Shown piece by piece: positions 48,282-59,708 of a DNA stretch of 64,000 nt. How positions within the stretch are numbered: position 1 is the first letter of the stretch; each line of letters begins with the position of its first letter. A program made the translations under genes and the position numbers. This stretch comes from Tetragonia tetragonoides (Eukaryota > Streptophyta > Magnoliopsida > Caryophyllales > Aizoaceae): positions 27,567,001 to 27,631,000 of the forward strand of contig CM076147.1 in assembly GCA_038025085.1 (NCBI GenBank). The letters run 5' to 3'. The notes beneath the pieces are model-generated. The model worked only from the letters and a program-made list of their open reading frames with translations, did not search any database and was not told where the DNA came from.

Positions 48282-51200
48282 TTAAGTGGCTTGCGATTGG
48301 GAGAAGGAGATTCGAATGACTGATCCACAGACCGAAGTAGCATGCTTGCAGACAAGGGCTTCAGTTGCCTGTTCTTCAGTCTCAAATTGAACCAATATTT
48401 GCTTTTTACCATTTGCCTCAAAAATCTTGGTGCTGACTGCTATCCCATGTTCCTCCATGAGGTCTACAATCTCTTCCTCACTTATGTCTTCAGGAACACT
48501 CGACAGGTGAATCATTTTGGTAGGAGAACAACAATACCGATAGTGCTTTGCGGCATTCCTGTTGAAGCGATTGAGATTCGAATTCTGGTAATCATGGGTG
48601 TCTGGTGATGGTGTTATGTTCGGATACTTGGAGAAGTTCACCTCTAGCCGTTTCCCAAACAACAGGGCTCCCTATGTTATACAGGAGAAACAGTGAACCA
48701 AAATGTTCAATCAACAGCCAAAAGCATTTTAGTAAAGATGACATAAATAGAGCTGGCAAAATTTTATCCGACCCGACAACCCAATCCAAACCTGACAAAA
48801 AATAAGTGAATTACAAGAAAAACGATTTATCAAATGGGTGAGGTTAGGTGTTGAGGTTTTGAAGCCGAAAATAGTCTGCCTCAAACCGTTCTTTTTTTAG
48901 ATAACATGGTTGTCCAAGCTTTGCTTGACTAATCCCATGGGCCATGAAGTTAACGACCAGGAAAACCTCCAGTGGCCCTGAGGGGACTCGAACATGGCAC
49001 CTCTGGAATTAATCTCAGAGGTCTTACCACCTGAGCTACCCCCTCAGGGTTAATCTGCCCCAAACCAGTTAATTTTTGTAAAATTATTTTGAAAGTCCAC
49101 ACATATAAACAACTTAAATGATTGAAAATCATTGACAAACATTAACTTTTCTTGACCCAAAAATTTATTTTACCAATATGCAGTTATTTTGAAATATAAA
49201 TGTTATTTTTCTCTTTTCTATATGAACTTTCTTTTTTTCATGAACAAGATATAACTTAAACAGTTAAATGAGTTAAACAGGTTCAATCTTAGCCCACTAA
49301 ACAGGTTGCTTTACAGTTGGGGTTTTCAACGCATTTTACATGGTTAACATTGAGCGAAGCATTTTTCAACCCATTTATATCTAACCTCAAAAATTGCCAG
49401 CTCTATACATAAAAGGAAGTATAGAACATGAGAGTGTATTGTCAGACATGTTAAGGTGGAGAAGATTATAAACAGTCCCAGAATAAATGTCACTTTCCCC
49501 ACGAAATACCTTTTACCTAAAAGCCTTGGCGAGGGCCTATTATTTGGAAGTCAAGCACGACTCACAACTATATTAGGAAATGTGACCAAATTCGGGACAT
49601 GGCATGAACTAGAAAGAGTGGAATTTTGGCCATTGCCCATCAGAGGGGGAGGGGGGGGGGGGGGGGAGTGTATGCTTTAATAAGCTACCGATGATTTGCT
49701 GCAGGTCATATCTTGCAAGGCTAACATAGAATTGGTGAACATGACAAGAGGCCAAGAGGGCCAAAAATAATGAATACCAGATCTCAGTCAAGATTGCAAT
49801 CAAACCTTCAAGAAATGCACAGCCAATTCAGCCTGAAAACCATCTGACATTTCAACTAGGGCATGGTCAGGTTTACTTCGGAGAAGCTTGATCCTTACAA
49901 TGTTTCCATAGAGTGAAAATAGATTAAATAGCTTGTCTTCATCTATTTTCTGAAAAATAAAATCAAGACTGTCAGGAAAGGATGGCCAAAATACACAAAT
50001 CTTTCCAGAATCCATAGTGAGACAGCAGTTCCAACTTACGTCAGGGTTTAAATTAGATACTATAACAGTGCATCTATCGTTGGTGCCACTAACACCTGGA
50101 GGGAGGCCACCAGCAAAAGCTGTCATGGCTGCAGAATTGCCCATCTAGAGGGTGAACAAAGAGTAAATGTTTGTTTAGTTCTATGAATATCCAAGAACAA
50201 AATACATATCAAAGACTATCCATGAGAAAAAAGGCTTTCAAGGCAAATCGCTTCCAAAGAGAAAACAGCCTGCACACACCCCCACCCCCCTTCTGGAGGC
50301 AGGGAAGCAGAGAAATTTTTAGATGGCAGGAATAGACACACTAAAAAGCAGCTACAGTCTGATATCAAGTTAAATTTGGGCAAAGGAGGACTACAAGTAC
50401 TTGCTTGCTCATGCATGGTGATCTTGCTCAGTGAAAAAAAAACAACTTTTAGACATCACGAACTCGCCAAACTCAATGTTTGATGTTCTAATAAAAAAAA
50501 TGGCAATCATGCTAACAGAAGTCTGAATCGACTGAATGAAAACAAAAAATCTATGTGACAAAATGGTGTACTCTACTATTGAAAAAAAGAAGATAATAAT
50601 GTACGAACACAAAGACAATTTATTGCAACAGGGTTCAGTTATCATGGCCGCATGACCTACACCAGCACTTCAGAAACCATTCAATAAACTAGCACAGGCA
50701 TCTATCAGGAAAAGCCTCAGTTATAACTTATAAGCAATGGATATATCTTACGCCCAACAGAGAGCAAAAAGGAAAGAAAAGAAGAAGTAGAAGAACGGGG
50801 GAAATGGAGGGGAAAATCCCCACTGAGATGTTCAAACGTCCGACATGTGAACATAACCACTACTGTATTGCAACCCAAGACAAGATAGACGAACCTGTGA
50901 ATATGCAGCTGCAACAAAGAAAGGTAAAATTCTCATAAGTATATTTCTAATAACACAACAAAATGGGATACAAAGTGCATCAAGGATCATGCACCTGCAC
51001 CAGGCCCAGCAGCTTGGATTCCGTACATCCCCCCTGCATCTCCGTAGCCAGGCTGTTGCAGAGTAATCCATTTACAAAATTAAGTATCACATATGTAGGA
51101 ATCAAATAAGTGCTAAAGCCCCTTTACAATTTGCATGGTTGGCTGAGACCTAGAAAATAGACATGACAATAAACCCAAGAAGAAAAGTGACACACTTGTG

Positions 51201-54200
51201 AGCTTCTGCCCCTCTGTTCTGTAGGAAGATTTGGGTTTGTAAAATCTCTGCACATTGGTGATAAGAAAATGGCATTCAGAAATCAAAACAAACGACTCAA
51301 TTTACACAAAGGACCAACCACATCTTAAATAATAGAACTACCTGGATCGATCATTGTTGTAGTTCACTTGCAACTCCGTAAGGCTGGCAGAAAAGGAAAT
51401 TTTAAATTTTAAGATAGCCTTCAAAGACCTGATAACACACATGATAGTTTCCCAGAATCATAATTTAACAGGAAATAAAGGGTCGAAACATACTTTGAGT
51501 ATTGTATATCTAGCTGACAACAGCCATCATATATATTACGACCCTGCAAATTCGGCATTATTAGAGTCAACATAATATGTAACAGATAATTTTATCCTCA
51601 AAAAATCATACAGATGGCATACATGAAGCGCACTCATTGCGGAAGCAGCACTCTGCCGTGTTTGATACTGCACAAGGGCTTGAAAACCTACAAACGTACA
51701 GAAAGAGAAAAAACACATTTCAACAGGTTTTTCACAATTTTAAGCTTTTGACCTGGGACAAAAGCCCCCAGCAAAATGAGTGTTTTAAAATAAGAGCCTT
51801 CTAACCGAATCTCAAAGTTATTTGCCAGGAATTGAACAATATGCCAACAATATAGAAATTTCAAACAAAACACACCAAACATTTGTAGGGGAAGCAGAAT
51901 GGAAGAAGCTAACCAGCTGACTTCTGGAATGTCACAACTTTCTCCACAAATCCGTACGGTGTAAACACTTGTTGAAGAACATCAACCGTCATAGGATAAA
52001 TAACATGATGTATACTGACCAAAAGAATACGATTCGGTTGTCCCTCCTGTATCCCCCCCCCCCCAACAAAAAAAAGGAAAAGAAAGGAAAACAGAAGGCT
52101 TAGCATAAATGTGAACCATAAAAAAGTATATAAAAAACTTTAATTCTCTCCTTCACAAATTTCCTTATAAGTAATAAGCATTTTAAAATGTTATTGATAG
52201 AACATAACAAAACAAATATTGTTCTCCAAGACATCTAAGCAAAACCAGGTTAAATTAGGAAAAACATCGAAGATTTTGCGATAAGAGCAAGTTGCAATAA
52301 ATGTACATAAAACTCAAGAAATACAGAAATTTCATTTACCAGCAACAAAACATGCATCCAACACATCAGTATCTCACATTTAAGGGAAGTCTTAACTCTT
52401 CATTGCATAAACGCTAGTCTGCAGTAAAACTTTTAAGTGCATGAAAATTCACACGGAGGCCCGCTCCCAGGCTGGCCCATCTCGGGTTTAAGGCCAAGGA
52501 GCTTAGTGGGCAGGCATTTGGGGGGGGGAGAATAAGGGGAAAGGGATCCCAAATGCCCCTAGTGGGATTTGAACCTTGGGGGTGGGTAAGGAAACCAAAG
52601 TTCAAACCACTAGACCAACCCATGTTGGTTATGAAAATTCACATGTCTCGAACAAAAGGTCTTCCTCTTCTTTCTCCATTCTTCGCGCTTACACTGTTTC
52701 TTTCTTTCTTAATCTTGTTTGGATGCATACAGGCACATACTTTTTGGACAATGGAATGCCAGAATATGCATCACATCATTTTCATACCAGTAAAGAGGGG
52801 CTAGAAAAAAGTGAAATTTAAGACTCAAGAGATGTTGTCAATAAGAATGGCGCTACAAAGATTTCAGTTTATTTAATGTCGCCGCAAACTAGGCTTACAA
52901 ATGAGAATGAGACGTCTTTCGGAAAACAAAAATTGGCTTTACTCTTCCTTTTTCTACAGATTTCTCATCCTCAAACCTCTTCCCTCTTAAATTCCTTCTT
53001 GTTTCAGGATCCACACAATCAAGTTTGGGACTGCCCAACATGGTGGCAAATTGGCAATACATGTATGTATCCCATAATACCAACAGTGTTCCAATTTGAG
53101 GCCACACGAGGCAATGTTACACATTTGGTGTAGTATGATAAGACATTAAATCCCCTTTTCACCGTCACCAAGTCCCCAAACAGCATTCCCATCTGGTAAG
53201 TAGCATAAAAAGGTAAACACAAATGAACCACAGAACATGAGAGAAGAGCTAGATGAAAATGATTTCCACTTAAGCGGATAGCTTGAATCACGGCACATCA
53301 ACAACCACTACCAGGTTAATCCCGCTAGCAACTTGAATTCGTGAATTACCATGGCCACCACACATTGTTCAACTTTCACAATCCCTCATAAGAACCAAGT
53401 GGGGAGCCCAAAACACTAAGCCGCTAGCAACTTAAATTCTCGAGTTACCATGGCCACGCAAAGTAGTTTTTGACAAGGCGACCACACATTGTTCAACTTT
53501 CACAATCCCTCATAAGAACCAAGGGGGGAGGCAAAGGACTAATCAGTTAAAGGAATCATCAAGCACTCCCATGCAATAAAATCCCTCCCCACCTCAAAAC
53601 AAAAACAAAGCATAAAAAAAGTAACAAAAACAAATGACAAGTAAAATATGCAAGTCATGCAACCATCCAGTTGTTTACATTTGCATCGCAATCACAAGGG
53701 AACGATTGTGTACATTTGACCATACCCACACCCGCATTTTGCGAGAAACGTGTGCATTTGGCTTATGTTTAATCAATAATGCACAATCTATCTCTAGAGA
53801 GAGAGAGAGAGAGAGTTGTTGTGAAGCCACTAATATACTGGTATGACATCAGTGGAGCAATAATGGCTGACTTCTTTTCCTGGTCTTTTTTTTATCCCCC
53901 AATTTCTTTTATTTGCTTCCAAAGACACACTGAAAATATTATATTCAATTGCAATGACCAATCCACCTGAACAATTACTAAGCATAACCCTCCTCCAAAT
54001 TCAAAAGGCAATTCCACATTGATCCCTTAAACAGAAGTCAGAATAAGAAAGGACAGAAGGCTCAAAAAGTTTAAAGAAGTGATGCAAATTTGCAAGTTTA
54101 ACAGCATAAGGGACCATTAGAATACCGAAAAATTTGTATCACCAAAGAACATCCATTCTAATTTGTACAAATAGCAAATGAAGTATTATTAGGTATTTCA

Positions 54201-56070
54201 AGGAAACTAAAAACCAAAAATAGACAGTATAAATGCTGATCTACCACACACGTCAGACAACCTAATCTAACCGCAGATACAAGGCACTAACCGGGTCACT
54301 TTTGCGCCCTTGAGTCTGATCTGTCGTAAGTTCTTGATGTGACGAAAATTGCATGTAAACATTCCGTCCCCTACGGATGCAAGAAACAAGTTGAGGCATT
54401 AGACTCAACATAGGAAAACTCAGGCAAATGTGATGTTTAAGTCCAATACTAAGACGTAAGTAAAAAGGAAAAAACATGACATGATAATCTAGTATATTGT
54501 TTTAGATGAGCTAATATCAGGGAAGTAACCTTGAATGTTTGTTATATCACTGTCAATTACTGTTAGGCTACCAACTCTCCACAGTACCAAAAGCTACTGG
54601 TGAGAAGTGAATTTGGTGGAAGGAACACTGCTTTGTGCTCAATATTTTGGTATAGTTCTATCAGAAAAAATATTTTGGTACAGTTATTGGCTATAATAAA
54701 ATGAAATATAACCATTGTCCAATGACAATTTATTCTAGGCTTACTAATTTTTACAATACCTTGGAAACAATCATGAAAAGTGAACTATGTCTACGACATT
54801 GGACTTTGTGCTCAATAATTTGTAGCAAACTTTTTCTGATTAATGAACCAAAAACAATTTCAAATGGCTGCAACTGAACTTTTATGCATTGAGAAATATT
54901 TTGAGCCATCGCATCCGCCAGCCCCTTTGATTGTACACCTTGAGTAAACATGCCCAAGCAGCAAAGAAAACCATAACTGATAACACCATACTATAATATA
55001 ATCTCTAAGACATTCGAAATCTTATCACTCAAGGCTCTGATATTGATCATTTGTTCATCACAAGTTCTTCCCTTTCCCCTCTTTAGTATTAAAACAATTG
55101 GAAAATTTAAATCTGGAGCAGTGGTGATACAACCTGGAATAAAAAATATATTATTTCTATAAATTGGAAGACGGAGTCAAATGTAATAACATGTAGAATT
55201 TAGAACTACAATCACAAGCGAACAAAGTTAAATAAAAGCAACACTTTTGGAAGAATCCTTCAAACATATAGAAATTCCTAAGAACTAGAAACTTAAAAGA
55301 TATGAGCTCAGTTACGCGGGCACATTAGAAAAAGGTACACATGGGCCCGATGCAGGCGTCTCAAAATTTCTTATGTTTCTCTAATATAGATAATGGATCA
55401 TACACAAATATGCACAATCATTTCCAAGTGACAAAAACAAAATGGGGCAAACCAATTAAGTTGTCCAAGTAACAGGGCCAAAGACAGTATATAAGACAAC
55501 TTATATTAGAAATAACCAACGAAAAAGGAAGAAGAATACCTCACACTAGGCTGCACATTTGTATAATAGTCTACTAAATTAATTGCTGACGCCACATCCT
55601 GCATCTGCAGAAGTGCCTGCACCACAAAGAAACCCTTTCAGAAGATGAATTATTCAAATTCGTATTCGCAACTATGTTTATATATCCACAATACCCAAAT
55701 AGCAAAAGGAATATATATACACTTCTTATTCTTAAAGAAACAGTAATCAAATACACCGCTGTATAACCCTGTCTACTTAAATCCATGCACCATAGCATCA
55801 ATAGCATTCAGGGAATCCAAAAGAAGTGAGAGAATGACCTGGTTTTTGGTACGTAACATCACTAGCTTGGTGACGGACCCAAATGGTTGGACCAATTGAA
55901 GTAAATCATTCTGTAAATTCAAATGGTGCAATGAACATAACTTACATCCTAAACTCATTGGAACCAAAATTCACCCCAAAAGAAGCAATGAAAAAGAAAG
56001 AGTGTTGTAATACCTCTGTGATTTCATGGCCTACATTGCGAACATGAATAACCTTGGAGGGTTCTGTCAT
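48282..56070 (-). CDS. PTB3: Polypyrimidine-tract-binding protein, PTB3/hnRNP-L-like (four RRMs)
   Basis: Coding exons are 56070-56014, 55910-55839, 55616-55540, 54370-54292, 52046-51914, 51687-51623, 51543-51494, 51383-51342, 51247-51196, 51052-50995, 50908-50895 (14 nt), 50144-50040, 49949-49806 and 48671-48282. All are GT-AG with consistent phases, giving 445 residues; Arabidopsis PTB3 is about 432. RRM1 spans about 5-80 (SKVIHVRNVGHEITENDLLQ, GRNVYMQFSS). RRM2 spans about 98-178 (RILLVSIHH, AGFQALVQYQ, NIYDGCCQLDIQYS). RRM3 spans about 257-332 (CTVIVSNLNPDKIDEDKLFN, GKRLEVNFSK). RRM4 spans about 369-440 (MIHLSSVPEDISEEEI, VIRISFSQSQ). NLNRFNRNAAKHYRYCCSPT before RRM4 is diagnostic of this subtype. 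The protein binds CU-rich RNA in nucleus and cytoplasm and should affect splicing. The gene appears intact. The start ATG at 56070 gives the family N-terminus. Confidence 0.95.
48891..49053 (-). mobile_element. tRNA-derived SINE in PTB intron 13
   Basis: On the minus strand the head contains GTAGCTCAGGTGG (RNA polymerase III box A) and, further on, TGTTCGAGTCCCC (box B), with a CCTCTG/CAGAGG stem between. It ends in an A-rich tail (TAAAAAAAG). Imperfect direct repeats TCTGCCTCAAACCGTT (48875-48890) and TCTGCCCCAAACCAGTT (49054-49070) flank it. It is sense to the host gene. A truncated relative lies at 43787-43891. Confidence 0.88.
49651..49666. repeat. G16 homopolymer in PTB intron 13
   Basis: A run of 16 G, preceded by GAGGGGGA. 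On the transcribed strand it is a C run just downstream of exon 13. Its length may be uncertain. Confidence 0.85.
52053..52064. repeat. C12 run next to PTB exon 5 acceptor
   Basis: On the transcript strand this is a G12 run placed between an upstream T-rich tract and the acceptor ATACAG of exon 5 (exon starts at 52046). It interrupts what should be a pyrimidine-rich 3' splice site. Confidence 0.8.
52454..52630 (-). mobile_element. tRNA-derived SINE (second family) in PTB intron 4
   Basis: The minus strand reads GGGTTGGTCTAGTGGTTTG (box A) and AAGGTTCAAATCCCACTAG (box B). The exact 13-bp duplication ATGAAAATTCACA stands at 52441-52453 and 52631-52643. The element is about 177 bp, sense to the host gene, and unrelated in body to the SINE at 48891. 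Confidence 0.88.
53323..53528. repeat. Imperfect tandem duplication in PTB intron 4
   Basis: CGCTAGCAACTTGAATTC, TTACCATGGCCAC and CACACATTGTTCAACTTTCA with CAATCCCTCATAAGAACCAA occur at 53323-53405 and again at 53422-53528. The second copy has an extra piece of about 20 bp. The same intron carries a (GA)n run at about 53797-53815. Confidence 0.8.
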
Positions 56071-56760
56071 CTTACCCAGCTACTGTTACAAGCCTACAAT
56101 TCACAATTCAACCCATTCAAGAATCGACACATAAAGGTTCAAACTTTTTCCGTACAAAACATCTATAAATAAGTCAATTGCATTACTTTAACCCAAAAAC
56201 AACAAGTACCCAGAAAATAAAATTTGAAAAAAACAATGACCCGTAAGAGAAAACAGTCTACTTCAATACAAATAAAAAACAAGAACCCAGAACTCAGAAA
56301 ACATAAACTGAAATGATCTCAACTTCTAACAAGTCCCAAAACCACTAACATAGGATAAAAGAGACAATAATATTAATAATAATAAAAGAAAAGAGGACTT
56401 ACAGTGAGAATGATTCAAAAAGAGAGAGATATAAGGTGAAAGTGATCGATGTGGGAGGTTGAAAAGAAGTGTAAATCAACAAGATTTTCTGGGTCACCTT
56501 GTTTGCATACTGGGAATTCAGAGAGAGAGAGAGAGGAGAGAGAGAGTGAAAGGAGAGCCTGTGAGAAGAAAAGGGGGAAGAAGGGAAGAGAGTGAGAATC
56601 TAAGCCCTACAATTACAAAATGTGAAAGTGAAAAGGGCAGCAAATTGAATTGATGATGAAATCAATTGAGTTAAAGAAGAGGGTAGATTTTGCTCAAATT
56701 TAAGTGAATGCGGCCATCAGCAAAAGTACCAAACTGTAACTCTTTCGCCTTTATAATTAA
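56071..56760 (-). promoter_or_regulatory. PTB 5' leader with intron and CU-rich tract
   Basis: A leader intron is suggested by donor CACTGTAAGTCC (cut at 56403/56402) and acceptor ATTGTAG ending at 56094. The leader then reads into the ATG at 56070. Upstream, 56518-56560 is a GA repeat on the plus strand, so the transcript carries a long CU repeat, the class of sequence PTB proteins bind. The transcription start is not fixed. Confidence 0.55.
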
Positions 56761-58007
56761 ACCTAGACTCTCTGACACAAAGGTGAGTTTACTAGAGAGA
56801 GATAAGGAAAAAGTTAGCAATCCAACAAAATGCCCATAACGATTTTATAGTTGTTAAATATCTATAATTAATATTTTTCATTCGGTAATAGATACCGAAG
56901 TATATAGATATCGAAATACCCAATAAAAGTTAAAACGGTAATATTAATGGAATATATAGTCCTAGTAACCAATTAACCATCATCTTTCTCTTGTACCTTA
57001 TTGCAAAACTTTTTAACAAAACCGTAGGCATAAACAAATGATATTTGCATGATAGATGTCAAGCTAGACCAAAAGTCAAATTGTTGACTTAATAAAAATA
57101 TCTAATAAAATATTTAAATAATTAATTAAATTTGGATAGTTAAATAGCCAATTTTTTTTAGGAGAAAGCTAAATAACACGCCTCTTTTAAAACAATACCA
57201 CACCTCTAAATATAAAATACCCCTAAAATATTTTTTTTTAAAAAAAAGAAAGAAAGAAACACAAACACACACAGATACAAAAGCACGACACAAAACTCAC
57301 TCACTCACGGTGGATGGAGACTGGAATCTGGAAACAAACTGTGGATCGAAAGGACCAAAACTACTACAACTCGAATGATGGAAAGAACTTAAAAATAGTA
57401 CCAAGTATCATTCTAGCATCATCATTGATTAATCCTTGATCTTATGCGAACCACCATCGTGATCTCCGATAACGGCGGGCTTGTTGCTATTTCGAGACAA
57501 TTTATACAAAACTCCACAAAACCATCGACATAGCCCCTAAAAGGAAATGAACCCCGATCGCCGAACCTGTGCCTAAATCAAGCGTAGGTCTTAAATATCT
57601 GCGTTTGATTGGGGCGCAAGAAATGAAAGCCTACGCCTTCTTTCAGTAAAAGCTCAGTTACATTTATGCCTGAATTAGGTGCAAGTATTTTTTATTTTCC
57701 TTCACATCTTCGATTTATTAGACATAGTTAAGCTAGAAATAAATAATCATCTGAGTTTTGTTTATACAAATTGTTGTCTTCTATAGTCTGTTGTGAAAGT
57801 CCATGATTATTGCAATGAATTTGTGAAGCTTTAATCAGTTAATCTATTGCGCAAGAACTGCTTTGAATATGGCTGGGAGGCATTTCCTATGGTGTAGCTA
57901 TTGGAGAATCACAATTCACAACTATGGATGGAGGGGGAGGAAGTCTGTTGAATGGAGTTTAAATGAAAAGGGTAATGTTGGTAATTTTTTATTAGGGATG
58001 TGGTATT
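56761..58007. other. Gene-free spacer with decayed inverted-end repeat
   Basis: AACAATACCACACCTCTAAA near 57200 is mirrored by GTAGGGGTGTGGTATTAATA-type sequence near 58015. This suggests an old DNA transposon of about 0.85 kb, with no clear target duplication. Purine-rich stretches and short frames occur inside, and no gene is recognised. Confidence 0.4.
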
Positions 58008-58371
58008 TGTTAAGTAGGGGTGTGGTATTAATACGAACTGTTTTTTTATTAGTTATTACAATATATTTTAAATTAAAGAAATTAAGTCCTTTTAAATTGG
58101 TTTAAGTCATTAAACATGGGTTGAGACTACTTAATACTAATCCACTAGCGCCCCAAAACTACAAAACCCATTAAGATAATCTAGGAGATTCTCTATAAAT
58201 AAAACTCATTTTAAGGTTCAGATAACCATTCAAAAAAGAGACTCTGCTAATTCTGAAAGTCTAAATCTTTAGAAGAATACATAACTACGCAATTGTTGGC
58301 ATGACTCTTACTCTTATTGTTTTGTGTCTAATTGCAGCTCAATCCCTGTTTCATCTCACTTGTGTTTTTGT
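58008..58371. repeat. Direct duplication, copy A (carries the empty MITE site)
   Basis: From TGTTAAGTAGGGG to CTTGTGTTTTTGT this segment is about 95% like 59161-59708. It lacks the 178-bp insert and one TTA. The empty site is the TTA at 58308-58310 within GACTCTTACTCTTATTG. Confidence 0.88.
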
Positions 58372-59160
58372 AAATACCACACCCCTACTTAAACAATACC
58401 ACATTCTAAATATTAAAGTTCCTATAATACCCTGTAAAGTTAAAAAAAAATATATAGTTTGCAATGATATCATATCCCTATCTAATAAATACACCACCTA
58501 AAAAAAAATATAGAATAATAATTAGAAAATTTATCTCCTAATTTAAATTAGCCGCAGTTTTGTGAAATCTTGGCTCAAAGCTAGGCGCAACTTTGTAAAA
58601 GCTACGCTCAAAGGAGGCGCATCTTTGTAAAAGTTACGCTCTAACAAAGCGTAAACCTCTTAATTCTATTTCTAGAGTAGGCGCAGGTCTACTCCTCTGC
58701 TCAGCATGAGGTGGTTTTGGGAGGCAAATTCAATTATGTTCTTCACGGCTTTACTTACGTGAATGGGACAAATCACAAATGTGAGATAAAAATAATTAAT
58801 TTGATTGTTTTTTTATCAAAATTGATTTGATTGTTAATAACGACAAGTTCGATTTCAGTATTGCAATTTTGGTTCCTTTTGGTTCGTTCAGTTATCATTT
58901 TTTTACTTTTTTTTGGTTTGTCTTTCTTGTTTTCCATAACTCTATGTCAACGTGTTTGAGATTGATCGAGCAGTTGAATAGTACCATAAATTAATTTTTA
59001 AACGATTCACAAAGAGTGTTGTATGCCGAAAAAATTGAAGACATATTATAAGTTGGGGGTGGAGAAGGGAGCCTAAAGTTAAAAGAAGGGTTAAATTGAC
59101 AAAGTTTTATTAGGGATACGGTATTGTTTAAAAATGGGTGTGGTATTAATGCGAACTGTT

Positions 59161-59708
59161 TGTTAAGTAGGGGTGTTGTATTAATACGAACTGTTTTTTT
59201 ATTAGTTATTACAATATATTTTAAATTAAAGAAATTAAGTCCTTTAAAATTGGTTTAAGTCATTAAACATGGATTGAGACTACTAAATACTAATCTACTA
59301 GCGGCCCAAAACTACAAAACCCATTAAGATAATCTAGGAGCTCCTCTATAAATAAAACTCATTTTAGGGGTTTAGATAACCATTCAAAAAAGAGACTCTT
59401 GCTAATTCAGAAAAGTCTAAATCTTTAGAAGAAGACATAACTACGCAATTGTTGGCATGACTCTTAGGCCCTGTTCTTTTCATCGATTCCATGCTGCATT
59501 CCGTTCCGTTCCGTTCCAATCCGATCCATTCCGCATTCTGTACTTCATTTTGTCTCACATTTTTTTGATATTATCCGCGCCGCGCCGTTCCGTTCCGTTC
59601 CGTTCCTCACCGTCCCGCACCATTCCGTTGAAGAGAACAGGGCCTTACTCTTATTGTTTTGTGTCCAATTGCAGCTCAATCCTTGTTTCATCTCACTTGT
59701 GTTTTTGT
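59161..59708. repeat. Direct duplication, copy B (with MITE)
   Basis: Same sequence as 58008-58371 apart from the MITE at 59467-59644 and few substitutions. The start points of the two copies are 1.15 kb apart. The sequence between (58372-59160) contains further GTGTGGTATT words. Confidence 0.88.
59467..59644. mobile_element. MITE with TTA duplication, inserted in duplication copy B
   Basis: GGCCCTGTTCTTTTCATC and GAAGAGAACAGGGCC form inverted ends. TTA flanks at 59464-59466 and 59645-59647. The 178-bp body holds CCGTTCCGTTCCGTTCC words and ATTTTGTCTCACATTTT, as in 45352-45517 and 45826-46006. The unoccupied sister site at 58308 proves the borders exactly. It is PIF/Harbinger-like. Confidence 0.93.
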
